Origin: Salinimicrobium sp963709775
Lineage (GTDB): Bacteria; Bacteroidota; Bacteroidia; Flavobacteriales; Flavobacteriaceae
Length of the DNA: 64,000 nucleotides
Reading direction: 5' to 3'
Assembly (NCBI GenBank): GCA_963709775.1
Contig: CAVPXS010000007.1
Coordinates: 62,001 to 126,000 of the forward strand
Positions 17,850 through 25,310 of the stretch are shown in pieces (the first letter of the stretch is position 1; each line of letters starts with the position of its first letter). The notes under the pieces were generated by a model that did no database searches, was not told the origin of the DNA, and worked only from the letters and a program-made list of their open reading frames with translations. Position numbers and translations under genes: made by a program.

Positions 17850-18554
17850 ATGACTGAAGAAGAATTTAAAGCCGGACAGATCCTTTTATTCGACAAGCCA
17901 CTGGAATGGACATCTTTCCAACTGGTGAACAAGGTGAGATGGCTTATAAAGAGGAACTTCAGGATAAAAAAGATCAAAGTTGGCCACGCGGGAACTTTAG
18001 ATCCACTGGCTTCCGGATTGCTTATCCTTTGTACCGGGAAATCCACCAAGTTAATTGAAAGCCTTCAGGGGCAGGAAAAAGAATACACCGGCACTTTTAC
18101 CCTTGGCGCCACTACCCCTTCCTTTGACATGGAAACCGAAGTTGATAAAACTTTCCCTACAGAACACCTTACTTCGGAAGGAATTCATGAAGCAACAAAG
18201 GCATTTTTGGGAGATATTCAGCAACGGCCACCGGTTTTTTCAGCTTTAAAGAAAGACGGAAAAAGACTGTATGAGTACGCCCGAAATGGGGAAGAAGTTG
18301 AGATCCCTACCCGTACCGTGAACATTTCGGAATTTGAGATCACAAAGATTGAGCTTCCAAAAGTGCATTTTAGAGTGGTATGCAGCAAAGGAACCTACAT
18401 TCGTAGTCTGGCCTTCGATTTTGGATCACAACTAAACACCGGCGCCTATCTTTCCTCCCTGCGTCGTACCCGCATTGGGGAATACAAAGTTGAAAATGCC
18501 TTAACAGTCGATTCGTTTGTAAATGAGTATCTTTCCCCGGAGGAAGAAACTTAA
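17850..18554 (+). CDS. truB: tRNA pseudouridine(55) synthase
   Basis: Isomerises U55 in the T-loop of tRNAs. 234 residues, the short TruB form. The catalytic Asp is in KVGHAGTLDPLASGLL, followed by GKSTKLIESLQGQEKEYTG and the RNA-contact segment SKGTYIRSLAFDFG. The uppP-truB adjacency (4 bp) is common in Flavobacteriia. The next gene, a TonB-like protein, begins 3 bp after the stop. Confidence 0.95.
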   Translation: MTEEEFKAGQILLFDKPLEWTSFQLVNKVRWLIKRNFRIKKIKVGHAGTLDPLASGLLILCTGKSTKLIESLQGQEKEYTGTFTLGATTPSFDMETEVDKTFPTEHLTSEGIHEATKAFLGDIQQRPPVFSALKKDGKRLYEYARNGEEVEIPTRTVNISEFEITKIELPKVHFRVVCSKGTYIRSLAFDFGSQLNTGAYLSSLRRTRIGEYKVENALTVDSFVNEYLSPEEET

Positions 18555-18557
18555 AAA

Positions 18558-19286
18558 ATGGATTTTTTCGACCGACATAAGGCACTGATCATTACCACCC
18601 TTATCTTTTCGATTTTGATCTTGTCCATGTACAACATCAATATCTCCAACGAATCGAAAAAGATTAGGGAGACGCTTATTGAGCTTAATGAATTGCGTCC
18701 CCAACCTGCTCCCGAAGAAGAGCAGCCCGAGCCCGAGGAACCCGAACCGGCCGAACCTCAACGTCCCAGTCCAACAGTACAAACACACCAGGCCTTTAAT
18801 CAAAATCAGGAAGAGAGTCAAAGAAACCTGGAGTCAAGGCTGGATGAAATTTTCGATAAAAATTCCGCACAACAGGAAGCTTCAGAAGAAGAATCTGCAG
18901 AAGATTCAAAAGGGGAGATTGCTTTGAGCAACAGCAGGAAGCAGGAAAGGAAAAAAGCTTCCGAAGGAGATAATACCAGTAAAGAAACTTCTGTCAAGCA
19001 AGGAAGTATGAGAAACAGCTCCATTTCTTTTTCTCTTCGTGGCCGGTCGGCGATAGATATTCCCAACCCAATTTACACCTGCGATACTCCGGGCAGGGTG
19101 GTGGTGAATATCACGGTGAATGCTACGGGAGACGTGGTGAAAACGTCAATTAATAAAAATGCATCCTCCACGAGTAATGAATGCCTGACAAACATGGCAC
19201 TGGAGTATGCTGCCAGTGCCAAATTTTCACAGCTCCCCGGGAGAAATTCTCAGCCGGGGACTATAACCTATAATTTTCAGAATTAA
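18558..19286 (+). CDS. TonB-like periplasm-spanning protein
   Basis: 242 residues: short cytosolic N-terminus, one membrane segment (LIITTLIFSILILSMYNI), a coiled/charged linker with repeated Pro-Glu (EEEQPEPEEPEPAEP), a Ser/Lys/Glu-rich middle, and a C-terminal domain with GRVVVNITVNATGDVVKTSI that resembles the TonB C-terminal fold. This layout fits an energy-transducing TonB-type protein, but no exbB/exbD is nearby and the terminal domain is divergent, so the role is tentative. The stop overlaps the tag start codon by one base (TAATG). Confidence 0.65.
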   Translation: MDFFDRHKALIITTLIFSILILSMYNINISNESKKIRETLIELNELRPQPAPEEEQPEPEEPEPAEPQRPSPTVQTHQAFNQNQEESQRNLESRLDEIFDKNSAQQEASEEESAEDSKGEIALSNSRKQERKKASEGDNTSKETSVKQGSMRNSSISFSLRGRSAIDIPNPIYTCDTPGRVVVNITVNATGDVVKTSINKNASSTSNECLTNMALEYAASAKFSQLPGRNSQPGTITYNFQN

Positions 19287-19873
19287 TGGAAGAAAAGATC
19301 CGCTGCGGCTGGTGCGTGGGTGATCCCCTCTACGAAGCCTATCACGACCGGGAATGGGGAGTGCCATTAAAAGATGATGCTGCAATTTTTGAATTTTTGA
19401 TCCTGGAGACTTTTCAGGCGGGATTGAGCTGGATCACTATTCTTCGGAAAAGGGAAAATTTCAGGAAAGCTTTTGACAGTTTTGATTACCAAAAGATGGC
19501 AAATTATCCCGATGCTAAAATAGAAGAACTCATGCAGGACAGTGGCATTATAAGAAATGGTTCGAAAATTCGTGCCGCCGTAACTAATGCCCGGGCTTTT
19601 ATCATGGTGCAGGAGGAATTCGGTAGTTTTTCTAAATACATCTGGAGCTTTGTCGATGGCAGCCCTGTGCAGAATGACTGGAATCACTTAAAAGAAGTGC
19701 CGGCTACCACTCCTGTAAGTGAAGCTTTGAGCAAAGACCTTAAAAAAAGAGGATTTAAATTTGTAGGGCCCACTGTGGTTTATGCCCATATGCAGGCCAC
19801 CGGAATGGTCAATGACCATATAAAAAACTGTTTTAGAAATCCTGAAGTCAAAGAGCTGGACCAGGGAAAATAA
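19286..19873 (+). CDS. tag: DNA-3-methyladenine glycosylase I
   Basis: Base-excision repair enzyme removing 3-methyladenine from alkylated DNA. 195 residues. Family signatures: RCGWCVGDPLYEAYHDREWGVP at the N-terminus (first zinc ligand Cys and the substrate-pocket residues) and FQAGLSWITILRKRENFRKAF in the helix-hairpin-helix region; the C-terminal zinc-ligand His residues are in YAHMQATGMVNDH. Translationally coupled to the TonB-like gene by a TAATG junction, last in the plus-strand run that starts with ftsX. Confidence 0.94.
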   Translation: MEEKIRCGWCVGDPLYEAYHDREWGVPLKDDAAIFEFLILETFQAGLSWITILRKRENFRKAFDSFDYQKMANYPDAKIEELMQDSGIIRNGSKIRAAVTNARAFIMVQEEFGSFSKYIWSFVDGSPVQNDWNHLKEVPATTPVSEALSKDLKKRGFKFVGPTVVYAHMQATGMVNDHIKNCFRNPEVKELDQGK

Positions 19874-19880
19874 TCAGGTT

Positions 19881-19897
19881 CCAAAAATGGCATTTTT
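19881..19897. repeat. Dispersed palindrome copy (intergenic)
   Basis: CCAAAAATGGCATTTTT, the left arm and centre of the recurring palindrome, 8 bp after the tag stop. Confidence 0.5.
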
Positions 19898-19957
19898 CGC
19901 TCCTTGTTTTTTCAGCCCGCTCTTGTGATTAAAAAATGTGCTTTTAGAAATCTTAAT

Positions 19958-20048
19958 TTAAAAGTTGTAATAGACGTTGAGACGGTAAGATAACGCTCTT
20001 TCCAGGGAATAAATTTCCTTAGCGAGGCCTGTCTCCAGCTTTAATCCA
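19958..20048 (-). pseudogene. Possible remnant of an outer-membrane protein 3' end
   Basis: Minus-strand frame ending at 19958 reads GLKLETGLAKEIYSLERALS, then YRLNVYYNF and stop. The alternating pattern and terminal Phe are what beta-barrel outer-membrane proteins end with. It has no start of its own and runs into the aat 3' end in another frame, so if real it is a leftover of a deleted gene. Confidence 0.3.
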
Positions 20049-20679
20049 AATATTTAAGGAAAACGCTTCTGGGAATTTCCCCGGCACCCAGGCTTTCAAG
20101 ATGTGGAGTATACATTTGGCAGTCTATTAATCTTACTCCTCCCTTTTCAAGTTCCTTTACAAGATGTATAAACCCGTATTTTGAAGCATTGCTCACTTTT
20201 GCAAACATACTTTCCCCGCAGAAGATTCTCTTTTCCCTTAGATAGATCCCGTAAAGACCACCCACCAGTTCATTTTCCTGCCATACTTCCACTGATGTTG
20301 CAAAACCTCTGTGATGAAGAGAGAGGTAGGCCTGTTTCATTTCGGGTGTTATCCAGGTGCCTTGCTGTCCCGCTCTTGGGATCTTTGCACAGTGGTCAAC
20401 TACTTCTGAAAAAGCTGAATTATAAGTGACTTCAAAAGCATTCTTTTTTAAGAGTTGTTTCATGCTTTTAGAGACCTTCAGGTTCTCCGGAAATAGCACC
20501 ATCCTGGGATCCGGACTCCACCAAAGGATTGGCTGATCCTCTTCATACCACGGAAAGATTCCGCGGGAATAAGCTGCCAGAAGCCTGTCGGGAGAAAGGT
20601 CGCCGCCATAAGCCAGCAAACCTTCTGCTGTGGCTTCTCTAACTGAAGGAAATTCGTCTTGTGGTTTTAAGAATTTCAA
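20041..20679 (-). CDS. aat: Leucyl/phenylalanyl-tRNA--protein transferase
   Basis: Attaches Leu or Phe from aminoacyl-tRNA to proteins with N-terminal Lys or Arg, marking them for ClpAP (N-degron pathway). 212 residues, typical length. Conserved segments: FPSVREATAEGLLAYGGDLSPDRLLAAY, GIFPWYEEDQPILWWSPDPRMVLFP, GIYLREKRIFCGESMFAKVSNASK, and LIDCQMYTPHLESLGA. Transcribed alone on the minus strand; a terminator for the upstream DUF3127 gene separates the two. Confidence 0.95.
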   Translation of the reverse strand: MKFLKPQDEFPSVREATAEGLLAYGGDLSPDRLLAAYSRGIFPWYEEDQPILWWSPDPRMVLFPENLKVSKSMKQLLKKNAFEVTYNSAFSEVVDHCAKIPRAGQQGTWITPEMKQAYLSLHHRGFATSVEVWQENELVGGLYGIYLREKRIFCGESMFAKVSNASKYGFIHLVKELEKGGVRLIDCQMYTPHLESLGAGEIPRSVFLKYLD

Positions 20680-20753
20680 GATTGCAGGTCTTTTTCAGGA
20701 GTAAAAATAAAACAATTTAATGGCTCACATTAACTTCCATTTTTCAGAAAAGC

Positions 20754-20785
20754 AAAAACCCCAATTCTTCAGAAAAGGGGTTTTT
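20754..20785 (-). terminator. Terminator after DUF3127
   Basis: AAAAACCCC and GGGGTTTTT pair across a 14-nt loop; on the minus strand the right-hand arm runs into a T-tract. It lies 20 bp past the DUF3127 stop codon. Confidence 0.7.
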
Positions 20786-20805
20786 ATTATTTATTACGGA
20801 TTCAC

Positions 20806-21183
20806 CTAGAATGGCAAATCGTCGTAATCTTCGTCATTAAGATTATTGGCAGGCTCAAATTGATCTGCCGGTGGTACAGGAGCTCCTCCCTGTCCCTGAC
20901 TTTGAGCTGCAAGATTTTCTATTCTCCATCCCTGGATCGAATTGAAATATTTTGTTTCTCCCTGTGGATTCACCCACTCACGCCCACGAAGGTTCACTCC
21001 TATCTTCACAGGCTGCCCTACAGCGTAGTTATTCAAAAGATCACATTTGTCCTGTACAAACTCGACAAGAATGTGTTGTGGATACTGCTCCTCTGTTGTT
21101 ACCACCACTTCTCTCTTCCTAAACCCATTACTCCCGAAGGTTTGGGTTTGTCCAATCATTTTAATTTTTCCTTGTACTTCCAT
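20806..21183 (-). CDS. DUF3127 protein (SSB-like)
   Basis: 125 residues. The N-terminal ~95 residues (MEVQGKIKMIGQTQTFGSNG, KREVVVTTEEQYPQHILVEF, GVNLRGREWVNPQGETKYFN) are the DUF3127 family, expected to form an OB-fold. A disordered Gln/Pro-rich linker leads to the end YDDLPF, nearly identical to the acidic tip of single-stranded DNA-binding protein, which in this window ends EDDLPF. The layout OB-fold, linker, acidic tip suggests a DNA- or RNA-associated role; function is unproven. It starts 1 bp after the flavin reductase stop. Confidence 0.85.
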   Translation of the reverse strand: MEVQGKIKMIGQTQTFGSNGFRKREVVVTTEEQYPQHILVEFVQDKCDLLNNYAVGQPVKIGVNLRGREWVNPQGETKYFNSIQGWRIENLAAQSQGQGGAPVPPADQFEPANNLNDEDYDDLPF

Positions 21184-21184
21184 A

Positions 21185-22063
21185 TCACACGTTTTTTGCT
21201 AATAATATTTTCCAGGCTGTCGCCGGATCGTCTTTTTCTAAATACTCTTTTGCCCTGGAATGCACTTTTTGCTCATTCCCTTCTTTTACTAATTCTGAAA
21301 GTTGAGAGTTTCCATTCATGAATTCCTCAACTTCTGCGGCTGTTGGCAACCGCTCTACATTTCCTAATTTCCCAAGATCGTTCCCTGTTAAATATTTGCT
21401 GTTTCGCACCTCATCGGTAATGGCATCAATACCAATTCCAAGGGTTTGTAACGGCTTGGGAACCTCGAACATTCCGGGAGTGGCACGGGTGTACCAGTTG
21501 CCTCCCATCCTGGCTACCAGGTCTATTTTATGCTGGTCAATATAGCCATTTTCATCTAAAATATCTTCCCGAATATGCATTTTTAGCACCTCACAGATCA
21601 CCAGGTTTCCGGCGCCACCTTCACTTCCGGTCTCCACGATTTCATTGATCCTGCATTCGAATTGTACCGGAGATTCTTTTACCCTAAAAGGCTTTACAAC
21701 TTCAGATTCAAGCATAGTAAGACCGGCTTTGACAAACTCATTTACACCCTCGTCATATTCTGTACTTGAAAGGGAAACCTGCTGAACAAGATCATAATTC
21801 ACCACGTTGATCACTACCTCTCCCGTAGCTTTTGAATTGTTATAAGTGTGCTTCACCGTGTTGTCTCTTCCCCGGCGGGCGGGAGAAAAGATAAGGATTG
21901 GCGGATTCGCTCCAAAAACATTAAAAAAGCTGAAAGGTGACAAATTAGGTCTTCCCTCTGCATCTATTGTACTTGCAAAAGCAATAGGCCGCGGTCCTAC
22001 AGCACCAAGCAAATATTGGTGCAACTTTGGAACCGGTATTTCTTTAGGATCTATGGTAAGCAT
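21185..22063 (-). CDS. Flavin reductase-like FMN-binding protein
   Basis: 292-residue FMN-binding split-barrel protein. Characteristic segments: PRPIAFASTIDAEGRPNLSPFSFFNVFGANPP, the usual FMN phosphate/isoalloxazine region, and VINVVNYDLVQQVSLSS. A C-terminal ~90-residue helical extension follows the barrel. Members reduce flavins or carry FMN in unspecified oxidoreductases; no partner oxygenase lies nearby. The start at 22063 (MLTIDPKEIPVPKL) was preferred over 22120, since the extra residues run into the divergent histidine-kinase promoter region. DUF3127 follows 1 bp after its stop. Confidence 0.85.
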   Translation of the reverse strand: MLTIDPKEIPVPKLHQYLLGAVGPRPIAFASTIDAEGRPNLSPFSFFNVFGANPPILIFSPARRGRDNTVKHTYNNSKATGEVVINVVNYDLVQQVSLSSTEYDEGVNEFVKAGLTMLESEVVKPFRVKESPVQFECRINEIVETGSEGGAGNLVICEVLKMHIREDILDENGYIDQHKIDLVARMGGNWYTRATPGMFEVPKPLQTLGIGIDAITDEVRNSKYLTGNDLGKLGNVERLPTAAEVEEFMNGNSQLSELVKEGNEQKVHSRAKEYLEKDDPATAWKILLAKNV

Positions 22064-22174
22064 AATCTGGATTTTGGCAAAGGTAACGAAACACGTCAAG
22101 AGATGAAAAAGGGACTGCACAATAATAATCTACCTAAAACGCTTATATTTAAACGCAATTAAAGCCCTGCCTTC

Positions 22175-23335
22175 ATGAGGTTTTCAGACAAACGAAACTT
22201 TCGCCGCTGGTTCATCATCGTTTCTTCCCTTATTATTGTAAGTCTTATCGTTTGGAATACTGTTGCCTTTTTTCAACGCATCAAGGAAGAAGAGCGGGTA
22301 AAGATGGATATTTGGGCCTCTGCACAGGTTTATCTCGACCAGGTAGATACAGATACCGGCCTGGACCTCCACCTCAAGATCCTCAACAGCAATTCCAGCA
22401 TTCCAACCATTTTGGTCGATGAGAATGGCAGGATCAAAGATGCCATGAATATTCCCGAGGGGATCATGGCAAACGAAGAAAGACTTCAGGAGTATTTGCA
22501 GTCTCTTAAAGGAACAAATAAACCCATAGAAATGGATCTGGGAGAAGGACGGGTGAACCAGGTGTACTACGGAGACTCTCCCATGCTTACCAAACTAAAA
22601 TATTATCCCCTGGCGCTTATCCTTATCATCATACTTTTCATTGCGGTGATCTACTTCTTCTACAGGACCACCAAAAGCAGTGAACAAAACAAGCTTTGGG
22701 CGGGAATGGCAAAAGAGACCGCACATCAAATTGGAACCCCTCTATCGTCTCTTATAGGATGGACAGAAATTTTAAAAGTAGAAAAGGTAAATCCGGCTTA
22801 CATCACAGAAATTGAAAAAGATGTGGATCGCCTTCAAACCATTACCGAAAGGTTTTCCAAAATAGGATCGGCTCCCACGCTTGAACCTGAAGACATTGTA
22901 GAAAAAACCCGGAATTCATTTGATTACCTTAAAGCAAGAAGTTCAAAGCTCATTAAATTCAAGCTGGATCTCCCTGAAGAAAATATCCCTGTAAATATGA
23001 ACGCCCAGCTCTACAGCTGGACCATAGAAAATCTGGTTAAAAACGCCATTGATGCTATGAAGGGAAAAGGAGATTTGGAGATCAAGCTGAAGCAGGACTC
23101 CAAGAATGTCTATATCCTCGTAAGTGACACCGGAAAAGGTATTCCAAGGAGTAAATTCAAACAGATCTTCGAACCCGGTTTCACCACCAAAAAGAGAGGT
23201 TGGGGATTAGGTTTATCCCTGTCCAAAAGGATCATTGAGAAGTACCACCAAGGAAGGATCCGCGTCTTGAAAAGTGAGATCAATAAAGGAACGACCATCG
23301 AGATCCTGCTGCAAAAGGCTAAAACTGCTGCATAA
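22175..23335 (+). CDS. Sensor histidine kinase
   Basis: 386-residue membrane-bound two-component kinase. Two membrane segments (WFIIVSSLIIVSLIVWNTVAF and LALILIIILFIAVIYFFY) bracket a ~100-residue periplasmic sensor. The H-box is AKETAHQIGTPLSSLIGW with the phospho-His near residue 184. The ATPase domain shows ENLVKNAIDAMKGKG (N-box), DTGKGIP (G1) and GWGLGLSLSKRII (G2). No response regulator is adjacent, so it is an orphan here. Its 3' end overlaps the convergent thioesterase gene by 17 bp. Confidence 0.93.
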   Translation: MRFSDKRNFRRWFIIVSSLIIVSLIVWNTVAFFQRIKEEERVKMDIWASAQVYLDQVDTDTGLDLHLKILNSNSSIPTILVDENGRIKDAMNIPEGIMANEERLQEYLQSLKGTNKPIEMDLGEGRVNQVYYGDSPMLTKLKYYPLALILIIILFIAVIYFFYRTTKSSEQNKLWAGMAKETAHQIGTPLSSLIGWTEILKVEKVNPAYITEIEKDVDRLQTITERFSKIGSAPTLEPEDIVEKTRNSFDYLKARSSKLIKFKLDLPEENIPVNMNAQLYSWTIENLVKNAIDAMKGKGDLEIKLKQDSKNVYILVSDTGKGIPRSKFKQIFEPGFTTKKRGWGLGLSLSKRIIEKYHQGRIRVLKSEINKGTTIEILLQKAKTAA

Positions 23336-23729
23336 CTTTCTTTAATTCCGGGGGAATAGGCAGCGCTTTATCTTCAGAAAAATCGAAGAAAACTGCAATA
23401 TCCCTGCCTTCGGCACATACTTCCCCTTTTTCATTCAGGATCAACTGGTCAAGCCCAAAGCTGCTGTTCTTTATATAAGCCAGTTTGGTCTTCACCGTCG
23501 CAGTGCCGGGATAAAAGAGAGATTTCTTGAAGTCGCAATGTGTAGAAACCAGGATAGCTCCTTTGTTGGATTCTGAAAATATTTTTCCCAGTCCCGTGGC
23601 TTCCCAGAAGTTAACCCGACCCGATTGTAAAAACCTTATAAAAGTAAGGTTGTTCACGTGCCGGTACATGTCGAGATCACTAAAGTCTATGCGCAGGTCC
23701 AGTGAAAGTTTGTAATCGGAAAATTCCAC
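23319..23729 (-). CDS. Acyl-CoA thioesterase (4HBT hotdog fold)
   Basis: 136-residue hotdog-fold thioesterase of the 4-hydroxybenzoyl-CoA thioesterase/YbgC type. The catalytic-region motif is FSDLDMYRHVNNLTFIRFLQSGR with the Asp-x-x-x-His-x-N pattern near residues 19-26. It hydrolyses acyl-CoA thioesters; the chain preference is unknown. The start codon overlaps the stop of the upstream HIT gene (both at 23729), indicating coupling, and the 3' end overlaps the convergent kinase gene. Confidence 0.85.
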   Translation of the reverse strand: MEFSDYKLSLDLRIDFSDLDMYRHVNNLTFIRFLQSGRVNFWEATGLGKIFSESNKGAILVSTHCDFKKSLFYPGTATVKTKLAYIKNSSFGLDQLILNEKGEVCAEGRDIAVFFDFSEDKALPIPPELKKVMQQF

Positions 23730-24119
23730 TAGATACTGGCTTTTATGTCTTCAGCAATCTTTTTGAATTCTTCGTCACTCAGGGAGACACTATTGGCAAA
23801 ATTCATGTCGCCCATGCTGTTAAGCGGAATAAGATGCACGTGCACATGAGGTACTTCCAGTCCTACTACTGCCATGCCTACCCGTTTGCAGGGAACAGCT
23901 TTCTCAATTCCTTTTGCCACTTTTCGGGAAAAGGCCATGAGCTCCATGTAGGTTTCCTCATCCAGGTCAAATATCTTATTGACCTCCTCCTTTGGAATAC
24001 ACAAGAGTGTGACCTTTTGTATTCGGTCTTACATCAAGAAAGGCCAGGAATTTATCTGTTTCTGCAACTTTATAGGCGGGTAATTCCCCGTTAATGATCT
24101 TCGTAAATATAGTTGGCAT
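23729..24119 (-). CDS. HIT family protein, frameshifted
   Basis: Histidine-triad nucleotide hydrolase/transferase, ~130 residues when repaired. The C-terminal HxHxH is HVHVHLIP. The first ~39 residues (MPTIFTKIINGELPAYKVAE to NTKGHTL) are read from the ATG at 24119, but a single-base insertion at the AA pair 24003-24004 (plus strand) shifts the frame; removing it gives GHTLCIPKEEV, the expected family sequence. The longer single open frame would begin at an unlikely TTG (24004). Sits between greA and the thioesterase on the same strand. Confidence 0.85.
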
Positions 24120-24172
24120 AATTTCTATTTTTAAAATAACAAGTTAAGATTTTCGGCACAAAACGAAAGCAT

Positions 24173-24204
24173 AAAAAAATCCTTTCCGGAAGAAAGGATC
24201 TTTT
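24173..24204 (-). terminator. Terminator after greA
   Basis: ATCCTTTC and GAAAGGAT form an 8-bp stem; on the minus strand it runs into a T-tract. Lies 22 bp past the greA stop, separating it from the HIT gene. Confidence 0.75.
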
Positions 24205-24219
24205 AAATGTCATTTTTGG
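24203..24219. repeat. Dispersed palindrome copy (intergenic)
   Basis: TTAAATGTCATTTTTGG, a degenerate copy of the recurring palindrome, between the greA terminator and stop codon. Confidence 0.4.
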
Positions 24220-24225
24220 AAGGTC

Positions 24226-24702
24226 TTAATCGCGGGTGATCTCAAGGATCTCAAATTTCATGGTTCCTGAAGGCACCTGGACTTCGGCAATATCTCCTAC
24301 TTTTTTTCCAAGCAGTCCTTTCCCGATCGGGCTGTCTACAGAAATTTTGCCCGATTTAAGATCTGCTTCACTTTGTGCCACGAGCTTATATTTTACTTCT
24401 GCCCCGTTAGTAACGTTTTTAATTTTCACCGTAGAATGCACCAGGGCTTTTGAAGTGTCAAGTTGTGACTCATCAATTAACCTTGCATTCGCATAGATCT
24501 CCTCCATCTTCGAAATTTTCATCTCAAGAAGACCCTGGGCCTCCTTTGCTGCATCATACTCGGCGTTCTCACTAAGATCCCCTTTATCACGAGCCTCACC
24601 AATTGCCTGTGAAGCTTTTGGCCGCTCAACATCCTTTAGCTGGTTGAGTTCATCTCTAAGTTTTTTAAGGCCTTCTGCTGTATAATATGATACTTTACTC
24701 AT
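24226..24702 (-). CDS. greA: Transcription elongation factor GreA
   Basis: 158 residues. Binds the RNA polymerase secondary channel and stimulates cleavage of backtracked RNA. The N-terminal coiled coil has the catalytic acidic tip in DKGDLSENAEYDAAKEAQ; the C-terminal globular domain ends VPSGTMKFEILEI. The ATG at 24702 (MSKVSYYTAEGLKKL) is the family start; the longer frame to 24816 crosses the promoter and leader hairpin and is rejected. Its own leader carries a terminator-like hairpin (see that entry). Confidence 0.96.
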   Translation of the reverse strand: MSKVSYYTAEGLKKLRDELNQLKDVERPKASQAIGEARDKGDLSENAEYDAAKEAQGLLEMKISKMEEIYANARLIDESQLDTSKALVHSTVKIKNVTNGAEVKYKLVAQSEADLKSGKISVDSPIGKGLLGKKVGDIAEVQVPSGTMKFEILEITRD

Positions 24703-24724
24703 AACTTCGTCGTTTATATAAATA

Positions 24725-24764
24725 GAAAAAATCCCATTCGCCGACGGGATTTTAAACAAATATA
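24725..24764 (-). promoter_or_regulatory. greA promoter and terminator-like leader hairpin
   Basis: On the minus strand TATATTTG (24757-24764) fits TAnnTTTG, with a TTG about 20 bp upstream. Right after the expected transcription start, AAATCCC and GGGATTT (24746-24752 with 24729-24735) form a hairpin followed by a T-run, ahead of the greA ATG. It looks like an attenuator that ends most transcripts at ~25 nt. Escherichia coli greA is known to have a leader terminator giving GraL RNAs; a parallel here is inference. Confidence 0.5.
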
Positions 24765-24818
24765 CTAAATTAAAATATCCAGTACAATTATAATCCTGTA
24801 GCTTTAAAAAAACCACTT

Positions 24819-25247
24819 ATGAAGCGTATTTTGCTGCTTTTGCCCCTCTTTTTCACCATTTTAGGATGTTCATCTGATGATGAGATAAATAGAAATCCTT
24901 ACCTGCCGCACCTTAACTTTTCGGTGCAATTTGACCTTAGCCTACCCGAGTATAATCAGCTCAATTTTCCGGGAAACAAATTTATAACACGTAATTACGG
25001 CATCAATGGGATCGTCATTTACAACCTCAACAATGATCAATATCTTGCCTATGAGCTTACCGATCCTAACCATGTGCCACAGCCATGTTCGGCCCTTGTA
25101 GTAAATGGCACAGAAGCAACCTGTTCCTGCGGTGACGGCAATAAGTACACGATCATCACCGGCGAACAAATTGCCGGCACCGGCCAATATACCTTAAAAC
25201 CATACCGGGTTGTTAGATCGGGAAATGTGTTGGAGATCTCCAATTAA
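24819..25247 (+). CDS. Lipoprotein with Rieske-like fold lacking His ligands
   Basis: 142-residue predicted lipoprotein: signal MKRILLLLPLFFTILGCSS with lipobox Cys17. The second half has QPCSALVVNGTEATCSCGDGNKYTI and ends GQYTLKPYRVVRSGNVLEIS, a layout like Rieske-type [2Fe-2S] domains, but the cluster-binding CxH...CxxH residues are not complete (no suitable His). It may be a degenerate Rieske fold without a cluster. Divergent from greA; function unknown. A bidirectional terminator follows. Confidence 0.7.
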   Translation: MKRILLLLPLFFTILGCSSDDEINRNPYLPHLNFSVQFDLSLPEYNQLNFPGNKFITRNYGINGIVIYNLNNDQYLAYELTDPNHVPQPCSALVVNGTEATCSCGDGNKYTIITGEQIAGTGQYTLKPYRVVRSGNVLEISN

Positions 25248-25253
25248 GAGAAT

Positions 25254-25294
25254 AAAAAAAGGCATTTCTGAGAGGTCTCAAAAATGCCTTTTTT
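25254..25294. terminator. Bidirectional terminator between lipoprotein and TonB receptor genes
   Basis: AAAAAGGCATTT and AAATGCCTTTTT pair across a 14-nt loop with A- and T-runs on the two sides. The right arm is also a copy of the dispersed palindrome (25279-25295). Confidence 0.8.
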
Positions 25295-25310
25295 GAAAGG
25301 TCTTCCTTCT

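Noticed and set aside
24703..24816. Longer GreA N-terminus
   Set aside because: It would translate the promoter and leader hairpin; GreA starts at MSKVSYY.
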